Source of the DNA: an uncultured Isosphaeraceae bacterium
GTDB taxonomy: Bacteria > Planctomycetota > Planctomycetia > Isosphaerales > Isosphaeraceae
Length of the DNA: 6,141 nt
Assembly (NCBI GenBank): GCA_937907405.1
Contig: CALCIC010000320.1
Location: 1 to 6,141 of the forward strand
Reading direction: 5' to 3'
Positions within the stretch are counted from its first letter, which is position 1, and each line of letters begins with the position of its first letter. The translations under genes were made by a program, and so were the position numbers. The notes beneath the pieces were generated by a model. The model saw only the letters and a program-made list of their open reading frames with translations, did no database searches and had not been told where the DNA came from. Shown piece after piece: positions 1-4,717 of this stretch.

Positions 1-2
1 GC

Positions 3-482
3 GACGTCCCCGGCTGCTATTTCACCGGCGACGGCGCCCGCCGCGACGAGCAGGGCAACTTCTGGATCATGGGCCGCGTCGACGACGTGCTCAACGTCGC
101 CGGCCACCGACTGTCGACGATGGAGATCGAAAGCGCGTTGGTGAGCCATGCCCTGGTCGCCGAGGCCGCCGTGGTGGGCAAGCCCGACGACGTGAAAGGG
201 CAGGCGATCGCCGCGTTCGTCACGCTCGACTCCGGCCAGGCGCCCAGCGAGGCGCTCCGCCAGCAACTCCGCGCCCACGTGACCAAGGAGATCGGCGCGC
301 TGGCCCGGCCCGACGAGATCCACTTCACCGACGCGCTCCCCAAAACGCGCAGCGGCAAGATCATGCGGCGCCTGCTTCGCGACATCGCCGCGGGGGTCGA
401 GAGCACCGGCGACACCTCGACGCTCGAAGACCAGGGCGTCCTCACCAACCTCCGCCTCAGGGGGCAAGGCGACGAGGAATAA
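3..482 (+). CDS. acs: Acetyl-CoA synthetase, C-terminal part (5' end cut by window edge)
   Basis: The frame is open from base 3 and ends at TAA 480-482, giving 159 residues of the C-terminal end of an AMP-forming acetate:CoA ligase, which makes acetyl-CoA from acetate, ATP and CoA in the cytoplasm. Fragment residues 6-15 read YFTGDGARRD and residues 24-36 read GRVDDVLNVAGHR, the hinge (A8) region that precedes the mobile C-terminal domain. PKTRSGKIMRR follows, and its lysine (fragment residue 119, bases 357-359) matches the adenylation-step lysine that is reversibly acetylated in enterobacterial Acs. A GDTSTLEDQGV stretch near the end is also typical of Acs rather than of propionyl- or longer-chain acyl-CoA synthetases. 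The adenylation core lies outside the window. The reading frame is intact and all visible motifs are kept, so the gene is probably functional. The substrate assignment to acetate is by family resemblance; propionate is a less likely alternative. Confidence 0.93.
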   Translation, partial: DVPGCYFTGDGARRDEQGNFWIMGRVDDVLNVAGHRLSTMEIESALVSHALVAEAAVVGKPDDVKGQAIAAFVTLDSGQAPSEALRQQLRAHVTKEIGALARPDEIHFTDALPKTRSGKIMRRLLRDIAAGVESTGDTSTLEDQGVLTNLRLRGQGDEE

Positions 483-483
483 G

Positions 484-512
484 CCGCCGCGATTGCAACC
501 CGATCGCGGCGG
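484..512 (+). terminator. Hairpin directly after acs stop, probable terminator
   Basis: A perfect 10-bp inverted repeat (CCGCCGCGAT at 484-493, ATCGCGGCGG at 503-512) encloses a 9-base loop and begins two bases after the acs stop codon. No T-run follows, so it is not a classic intrinsic terminator. It may stop transcription with help from Rho or protect the mRNA 3' end. The left arm overlaps a second possible pairing, ATTGCAAC 492-499 with GTTGCAAT 534-541. Confidence 0.45.
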
Positions 513-534
513 GCCGACCGTCGCCGTGATCGCG

Positions 535-562
535 TTGCAATTTGCTCGAAATTACGGATAAT
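535..562 (+). promoter_or_regulatory. Sigma70-like promoter of rpmF
   Basis: TTGCAA at 535-540 (4 of 6 to the -35 consensus) and GATAAT at 557-562 (5 of 6 to the -10 consensus) are separated by 16 bases. Transcription would start near 569-570. That leaves about 45 bases of leader before the GTG start at 615, and makes the ATG at 576 an unlikely start because it would have almost no leader. Confidence 0.5.
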
Positions 563-601
563 AGTCGTTTCGTCAGTGACAGCGTACTCCGCATTGATGC
601 C

Positions 602-606
602 GGGAG
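602..606 (+). promoter_or_regulatory. Ribosome binding site deciding the rpmF start
   Basis: GGGAG lies 8 bases before the GTG at 615. No comparable purine run stands before the upstream in-frame ATG codons at 576 and 597. Starting at 615 gives the family N-terminus AVPKRRKS after the initiator, so this site and the protein family agree on the start. Confidence 0.6.
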
Positions 607-614
607 ATGAAGAC

Positions 615-800
615 GTGGCCGTACCGAAGAGACGTAAATCCGTGTCCGCCAAGGGGAAGCGCCGGAGTCACGACTCCCTGACCCCGATCAACCTGACCAT
701 CTGCCCGATGTGCAAGCAGTCGGTCCCGACCCACCGCGTCCACGCGGAATGCCTCGCCGAGCACATGAAGTCCGGCGCGCCCGGCCGCATGCCCTTCTGA
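615..800 (+). CDS. rpmF: Large ribosomal subunit protein bL32
   Basis: This gene encodes 61 residues from a GTG start. The product begins M-AVPKRRKSVS, continues with KGKRRSHDSLTPINL and then a short zinc-ribbon-like part, which is the standard layout of bL32, a small basic protein of the 50S subunit near the peptidyl-transferase centre region. The cysteine part is unusual: C30-P-M-C33 is kept, but the second knuckle reads H43-A-E-C46, so one cysteine of the usual pair is histidine. A C-x2-C/H-x2-C site could still bind zinc. A tail of about 15 residues (LAEHMKSGAPGRMPF) follows. A longer frame opens at 576, but the extra 13 residues precede the conserved N-terminus and overlap the expected transcription start. 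In many bacteria rpmF sits before plsX-fabH; here no such neighbour is present and the gene stands alone after acs, convergent with rpmB. Confidence 0.92.
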   Translation: MAVPKRRKSVSAKGKRRSHDSLTPINLTICPMCKQSVPTHRVHAECLAEHMKSGAPGRMPF

Positions 801-1052
801 TTCTTCGGACTTGAGAGGGCTAAGGCTCGCGCGCCCGACGCTTGCTGAAGCTCCCGTGCCCCTGTCCGTATCGGCCGCACATCTGGAGTGCGGGAGCTTG
901 CTCCCGCGCTTAACGGCCGCGCGGCGGCAAGCCGCCGCACTCCACATGACCGCGATCGCGACGAGCCTCGGGGCGACCGCCCTGGGGTGAGTCCGACTCT
1001 GCGCGCGTTGTACGACAGGCATTCTCACGGGCGATCAATCCGCGCGCAAACG
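801..1052. other. Gene-free stretch between rpmF and rpmB
   Basis: I see no convincing gene here. The short open frames on both strands run across the palindromes, lack ribosome binding sites and resemble no family. The stretch holds the REP-like pair at 884-944, an inverted 9-base echo of its core at 848-856, and a 10-base palindrome CGCGATCGCG at 951-960. No clear T-rich terminator follows rpmF, so the palindromes may serve to end or protect its transcript. Confidence 0.6.
884..944. repeat. Pair of facing REP-like palindromic units
   Basis: Two related units face each other. The first starts GGAGTGCGG at 885 and forms the stem GCGGGAGC (890-897) / GCTCCCGC (900-907) with a two-base TT loop. 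The second, read on the minus strand from 943, also starts GGAGTGCGG and forms GCGGCGGC (921-928) / GCCGCCGC (931-938) with a two-base AA loop as seen on the + strand. The outer ends pair as well: TGGAGTGCGG 884-893 with CCGCACTCCA 935-944. The two stems differ at two positions per arm and each change is matched in the other arm, so both are perfect 8-bp stems. This is the layout of bacterial REP/BIME elements, which are usually intergenic. Whether this family is scattered through the genome cannot be seen here. Confidence 0.7.
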
Positions 1053-1088
1053 AACGGAGCCGGTGCTTGAACATCGCACGGCTCCGTT
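1053..1088 (-). terminator. Terminator of rpmB
   Basis: AACGGAGCCG at 1053-1062 and CGGCTCCGTT at 1079-1088 form a perfect 10-bp stem, extended inward by TGC/GCA across one bulged base, with a loop of about 9 bases. It lies 25 bases beyond the rpmB stop. On the minus strand the stem ends in GTT and is followed by CGTTTG, a short interrupted T-run. It could also act on rightward transcripts from rpmF. Confidence 0.65.
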
Positions 1089-1113
1089 TGGTGTTGGATC
1101 TGGATCGAATTGA

Positions 1114-1434
1114 TCAGATCGGGTACAGGTGCTTGAGGTTCTTGCGAGCCTCAGCGCTTCCCTTGGACGCCTTGATCAGCGGGAAGGTCTGGACCTTGCC
1201 GTCGACTTCGAGGGTCAACTGGCCGCTGCGGATGACCGACGTCGCCACGCGGACGTAGCGGGCCGTGCCGTTGGGCATCCAGACGTGGATCCACTGCAAG
1301 TTCGGCTTGAACGTGCGGCGGCTGATGCCGGTCGTCTTCTTGCCGACGCCGCCGAGGTATTTCGCCTTGCCGCGCTCGGTCTTGTGATTGCCGAACGTGG
1401 TCTTCTTCCCACTGACTTCACACTGGCGGCCCAT
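1114..1434 (-). CDS. rpmB: Large ribosomal subunit protein bL28
   Basis: This gene encodes a 106-residue basic protein that I recognise as bL28 of the 50S subunit. The N-terminal MGRQCEVSGKK (1-11) matches the family's start, RRTFKPNLQ (39-47) is the core RNA-binding strand, and RYVRVATSVIRSG (59-71) matches the conserved beta segment. E. coli L28 has 78 residues, so this form is longer: extra residues lie between the two N-terminal blocks (about 17-36, rich in Lys and Gly) and at the C-terminus (about 80-106, ending KASKGSAEARKNLKHLYPI). Only one cysteine (C5) is present, so the zinc-binding four-cysteine form is excluded. The ATG at 1434 is preceded on its strand by GGGAGAAGG ending 4 bases upstream. 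A small 5-bp hairpin (1447-1459) sits just above that site. The gene is alone, not joined to rpmG as in many bacteria, and ends at the hairpin 1053-1088. Confidence 0.92.
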   Translation of the reverse strand: MGRQCEVSGKKTTFGNHKTERGKAKYLGGVGKKTTGISRRTFKPNLQWIHVWMPNGTARYVRVATSVIRSGQLTLEVDGKVQTFPLIKASKGSAEARKNLKHLYPI

Positions 1435-1870
1435 CGCACCTTCTCCCGCCGATCCGGCGTCCAGGAATTCTCTGATCGAGAACCCGTCGTCTCGCCGTCT
1501 CGGTCTTGCTCGCGTAGAGTATTCGGTTTCCCTCGGGCGAACCGGCTGAACGGTCCCGCCCGTAGCGCAACGTCTAATGGATTGGGATCTGGCAGCGCCC
1601 CCGGCGGGCCGGCGTGGCTGAGTTCCCTCAACGGTTGGATTCGGGGGCTCCAGAAGACGTAAAGCCGCAAGTCGCTTGCGGGGAAAATCTGATTATCCCT
1701 GTTTCGCGTCGAGTTTCAAGGTCGACCTGCGGCGATCGTCCTCGAATCTCCCCGCTTCGGCCTACGATCGCTTCGGCTTGCCGGTCATGACGAGATGGCC
1801 GTATGCTGCCAGCTCGGCGAGCCGCGATCGTGACGCGGCGTTACTGCTCAGGACGAGGAGCCAGCATATC
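1435..1870. other. Gene-free divergent region between rpmB and the YfhO-like gene
   Basis: This 436-base stretch should carry the promoters of rpmB (leftward) and of the YfhO-like gene (rightward). A frame continuous with the YfhO-like gene is open back to a TTG at 1676, but its 65 extra residues have no family character. On the minus strand the best -10-like hexamer is TACTCT (complement of 1516-1521) without a good partner at -35. A 7-bp hairpin CCGCAAG (1665-1671) / CTTGCGG (1675-1681) has a TCG loop. Fragments around 1555-1650 resemble tRNA pieces but do not fold into a cloverleaf. Confidence 0.55.
1778..1807 (+). promoter_or_regulatory. Possible promoter of the YfhO-like gene
   Basis: TTGCCG at 1778-1783 and TATGCT at 1802-1807 (each 4 of 6 to sigma70 consensus) are 18 bases apart. 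Transcription from here would begin near 1814, giving a leader of about 57 bases to the ATG at 1871 and excluding the further upstream starts at 1676 and 1787. The match is modest. Confidence 0.3.
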
Positions 1871-4231
1871 ATGCAACGACGAACCGAGACGATCGGCTTC
1901 GGCGTCGTTCTGGCCGCCTGCGTCACCCTGTTCTTCCACGAGGCTCTCCTGAACGATCGGGTGCTCAGCCCCGCCGACGTCCTGCTCGTCGAGGCCAGCT
2001 TCCGCGAGCCGGGCGACGAGGATTACGAGCCGTTCAACCGGCTGTTGATGGACCCGGTCCTCCAGTTCCAGCCCTGGCTGGCGTTCAACCGGGCCGAGAT
2101 CCGCCAGGGCCGGCTGCCGCTCTGGAACCCCTACGCCGGCTGCGGCGCGCCGCATCTGGCCAACGGCCAGAGCGCGGTGTTCGACCCGTTTCAGGTCCTG
2201 ATTTATCTTGGCCCCTGGCCGGCCGCCCTGGCCTGGGTCGCCGCCGCGCGGCTTTGGTTCGCGGGGCTCGGCGCGTTCCTCCTGGCCCGATCGTGGGGGA
2301 TGGCCGTCGGCGGACGGTGGTTCGCCGGGCTGGTCTATCCGTTTTGCGGGTTTCTGGTCGTCTGGCTGCTCTATCCGGTCACCCCCGCCGCGATCTGGCT
2401 CCCCTGGATCTTGCTGGCGACCGACCGGGCGATCCGGCGGCCGAGCGTCTCGGCCGCGTCGCTGCTCTCCCTTTGCGTCGGAGGGGTCGTGCTGGCGGGG
2501 CACATCCAGACGAGCGCCCATGTGCTGCTGGCGGCCGGTTGTCTGGCAGTCTGGCGGCTGCTCGAAGGCGAGGGACGCTGGCGAGGGGGGCTGGCGTGGT
2601 CGGCGGGGATCGTGCTTGGGTTGGGGATCGCGGCCGTTCAGATCCTGCCGCTGGCGGTCTACCTGTCGAAGAGTCCGGTCTGGAGCGAGCGGCGGCGCGA
2701 GCATCCCCCCTGGTGGGTCTTGACGAAGCCGAGGCTGCTGGAATCGGCCTGCACGGGTTTGCCCTACCTGTACGGAAGCCAGCGGCGTGGACATCCCAAC
2801 CTGGCGCGCGGGCTGGGGCTGAACAACCTCAACGAGTCCGCCGGGGGTTACGCGGGGCTGGCGACGTTGGCCTGGCTCGCTCCGCTGGGCCTTCGGGGTC
2901 GGCGGGGATCGGCCGAGACGAGGTTTCTGGCGGTGATGTTGGCGATCGGCGCGTTGGGGGCGTTTCGGATTCCGCCGGTCGACAACATGCTCCGCGCGCT
3001 GCCGGTGTTGAACGTCACGGACAACCGGCGGCTCACGCTCTGGGTCGCGTTCGCGTTGACGATGCTGGGGGGATTCGGAGTCGATCGGCTCGCCCGGGGG
3101 GACTTCGCGCCGCGAGGTTGGTTGTGCGCGTGGTTGACGGCCGCGGGGCTGCTGGGGATCGGCGCGGCGGTGGCCCCGATTGCTGAACCGATGCTCCGCG
3201 CCCGGGCGGAGCGGCATTATCAGAACGCACCGGCGGGCGCGCTCGACGCCGGGCAGGCCGCGCGTCGGGCCGATCGCCAGGTCCGCGCGGCCCTCGATTT
3301 CGTCCCGCGTCGTCTGGGGCTTGGAGCGGTCGAGTTCCTGGCCTTCGTCGGCCTGAGCGTCGGGGCTCGGCGTTCGGTCCGGCTCGGCCGCGCGGCGCCC
3401 GCGATTGTGATCGTCCTGACCGTCGTCGAGCTGTTCGAATTCGGCATGGGTTTGAACCCCTCGATCGACCGGGCGACGCAGGATCGGATTCCGCCGGTGA
3501 TCGCGCGGCTCCGCGAAAGTCTGCGTCCCGGCGACCGCGCTCTGGGGATCGGCGAGGAATTGCCCCCCAACGTGCTGATGCGGTACGGACTGGCCGATCC
3601 GAGGAACTACGACTCGGTCGAACTGGCCCGAAACCTCGACTGGCTCGACCCGCTTTACGAGTCGACCGACGAGGCGCGGAGCAGCCGGCGGGCCGTGACC
3701 TGGCGGACGGTGGAGCGGGCCGCGTCTCGACTCAGGGAGAGCGCGGTCGCCGCCGTGGTCGCGGCCTCGCCCCCCCCCGACCCCTCGCTTTTCGAGCGCG
3801 TCGAGCGCGTCGGCCCGGCCTGGATCTGCCGGCTCGCCCCCTGCGATTGGGTCGATTCCGGCCCCGGCGGGCCGCCGGTCGCGACGACCCGCCCCGCCCC
3901 AGGGACGATCCGGGTGGAGGTCCCGAAAGGGGCCGTCGGGCCCGTCGTCGTCCGCGAGACCTGGGACCCCGGATGGACGGCGCTCGAGGACGGAAAGTCG
4001 GTCGAAATTAAGAAATATCATGATGTTTTTATGCAGATTTCGATTCAATCGAATTCTCACATGATCGAGTTTACGTATGATCCCATGGAAGTGCGATTGG
4101 GGCTCGCGGCGTCGGCCTGGGGGGTCGCCGCGGCGATACTCGGCTTGACAGGATCGGCCTGGTCGCGGATTTGTGGAATAGCTGGAAGGGGGCTTGGACG
4201 GACCCGAGCCCGCCGGTTAGAATCGGGCTAA
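1871..4231 (+). CDS. YfhO-family polytopic membrane protein (putative GT-C-type glycosyltransferase)
   Basis: This gene encodes 786 residues from the ATG at 1871, which has GAGGAG (1855-1860) ten bases upstream. A first membrane helix lies at about 8-26. A periplasmic loop follows with LLMDPVLQFQPW (58-69) and LPLWNPYAGCGAPHLANGQ (82-100), the hallmark of YfhO-like proteins, whose loop acidic residue is thought to be catalytic in GT-C enzymes. About ten further hydrophobic segments follow up to about 525. NVTDNRR (381-387) and PNVLMRYGLADPRNYDSV (566-583) also match the family. A soluble C-terminal part contains TWDPGWTALEDGK (697-709) and ends in a last helix (about 741-763) and a basic tail. 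YfhO of Bacillus takes part in lipoteichoic acid glycosylation; planctomycetes lack that polymer, so the acceptor here is unknown (probably an envelope glycan or lipid, an inference). Codons 711-737 form a sharply AT-rich island. The gene may share a transcript with the next gene. Confidence 0.8.
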   Translation: MQRRTETIGFGVVLAACVTLFFHEALLNDRVLSPADVLLVEASFREPGDEDYEPFNRLLMDPVLQFQPWLAFNRAEIRQGRLPLWNPYAGCGAPHLANGQSAVFDPFQVLIYLGPWPAALAWVAAARLWFAGLGAFLLARSWGMAVGGRWFAGLVYPFCGFLVVWLLYPVTPAAIWLPWILLATDRAIRRPSVSAASLLSLCVGGVVLAGHIQTSAHVLLAAGCLAVWRLLEGEGRWRGGLAWSAGIVLGLGIAAVQILPLAVYLSKSPVWSERRREHPPWWVLTKPRLLESACTGLPYLYGSQRRGHPNLARGLGLNNLNESAGGYAGLATLAWLAPLGLRGRRGSAETRFLAVMLAIGALGAFRIPPVDNMLRALPVLNVTDNRRLTLWVAFALTMLGGFGVDRLARGDFAPRGWLCAWLTAAGLLGIGAAVAPIAEPMLRARAERHYQNAPAGALDAGQAARRADRQVRAALDFVPRRLGLGAVEFLAFVGLSVGARRSVRLGRAAPAIVIVLTVVELFEFGMGLNPSIDRATQDRIPPVIARLRESLRPGDRALGIGEELPPNVLMRYGLADPRNYDSVELARNLDWLDPLYESTDEARSSRRAVTWRTVERAASRLRESAVAAVVAASPPPDPSLFERVERVGPAWICRLAPCDWVDSGPGGPPVATTRPAPGTIRVEVPKGAVGPVVVRETWDPGWTALEDGKSVEIKKYHDVFMQISIQSNSHMIEFTYDPMEVRLGLAASAWGVAAAILGLTGSAWSRICGIAGRGLGRTRARRLESG
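4194..4223 (+). promoter_or_regulatory. Possible promoter of the four-cysteine protein gene
   Basis: TTGGAC (4194-4199, 3 of 6) and TAGAAT (4218-4223, 5 of 6) are 18 bases apart within the last codons of the YfhO-like gene. A start near 4230 would give a leader of about 55 bases. A perfect TTGACA also occurs at 4145-4150, but no good -10 box lies at the right distance from it. Confidence 0.3.
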
Positions 4232-4284
4232 GCGATTCAAAGCCGGAACGGTGACCGGCGCGTCATATTGAGGATGAAACGCTG

Positions 4285-4593
4285 ATGGTCCACTTCACGT
4301 GCGATCTCTGCGGCAAGGACATGACCACGGAAGGCGACGGCCGATACGTCGTCAGGATGGAAGCCTACCCCGGCTTCGATCCCAACGAGATCAAGGAAGA
4401 CGACCTCGACGACGATCCGATGGAGGCGGTCTCCGAGCTGCTCCAGCGCGACGAAGACCTTTCGACGGCGGACCTCGCGAAGACCCAGACCAAGGGCTTC
4501 CGCTTCGACCTTTGCTCGTCGTGCCACCACAAGTTCGTGCGCGACCCGCTCGGCAAGGAGACGCTGCACCAGTTCGACTTCAGCAAGAACTGA
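4285..4593 (+). CDS. Hypothetical four-cysteine (zinc-ribbon-like) protein
   Basis: This gene encodes 102 residues. I do not recognise a named family. Two cysteine knuckles stand at the ends: C6-D-L-C9-G-K near the N-terminus, and C77-S-S-C80 followed by HH (81-82). Together they look like a four-cysteine zinc site closed by a long insertion of about 67 residues. The insertion holds an acidic run (DDLDDD, 39-44), a helix-like MEAVSELLQ (46-54) and TADLAKTQTKGFRFDL (61-76). There is no signal peptide or membrane segment, so it is probably cytoplasmic. The ATG at 4285 has GAGGA (4270-4274) ten bases upstream. It starts 53 bases after the YfhO-like gene in the same direction, so read-through is possible, though a promoter of its own is also possible. 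Codon use resembles that of the neighbours. A role as a small zinc-binding regulator or adaptor is only a guess. Confidence 0.8.
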   Translation: MVHFTCDLCGKDMTTEGDGRYVVRMEAYPGFDPNEIKEDDLDDDPMEAVSELLQRDEDLSTADLAKTQTKGFRFDLCSSCHHKFVRDPLGKETLHQFDFSKN

Positions 4594-4637
4594 GCGGCGG
4601 CCCCGCGCGCCTGGAACCGGACTCTGAAAAGGCGATC

Positions 4638-4679
4638 CGCTCGCCGAGCCGCCCCGCGGCGCTCGGCTCGGCGGGAGCG
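4638..4679. terminator. Hairpin between convergent genes, probable two-way terminator
   Basis: GCCGAGCCG (4643-4651) pairs with CGGCTCGGC (4664-4672), and the stem continues as CGCTC (4638-4642) with GAGCG (4675-4679) across a two-base bulge; the loop is 12 bases. It lies midway between the stop of the four-cysteine gene (4593) and that of the kinase gene (4718). On the minus strand a TTTT run follows about 10 bases beyond the stem, while no T-run follows on the + strand, so it fits the kinase gene slightly better. Confidence 0.55.
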
Positions 4680-4717
4680 TCGTCCTCGCGGCTCGATCTT
4701 CGACGAACCGAACCGCG

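Noticed and set aside
952..959. GCGATCGC palindrome as a HIP1-type or origin motif
   Set aside because: It is a single copy here, and CGATCG-containing words are common in GC-rich DNA. No cluster is visible.
888..1070. 60-codon + strand open frame after rpmF
   Set aside because: It starts inside the REP-like palindrome, has no ribosome binding site and ends inside the rpmB terminator.
1552..1650. tRNA-like fragments (CGTAGCGCAACGTCTAATGG and GGTTGGATTCGGGGG)
   Set aside because: No acceptor stem pairs, no GTTCRANYC T-loop in the right place and no anticodon stem could be built on either strand.
2254..3186. 310-codon open frame on the + strand in another frame of the YfhO-like gene
   Set aside because: It is an Arg/Gly/Ala-rich shadow translation with no motif, fully inside the real gene.
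1841..4060. Long open frame (739 codons) on the minus strand opposite the YfhO-like gene
   Set aside because: It is the expected shadow of a GC-rich gene. The translation is rich in Arg, Pro, Gln and Gly, has no domain character and spans the coding frame of a recognisable membrane protein.
4145..4150. Perfect TTGACA inside the 3' end of the YfhO-like gene as a promoter
   Set aside because: No hexamer resembling a -10 box lies 16-18 bases downstream; the sequence there reads GATTTG.
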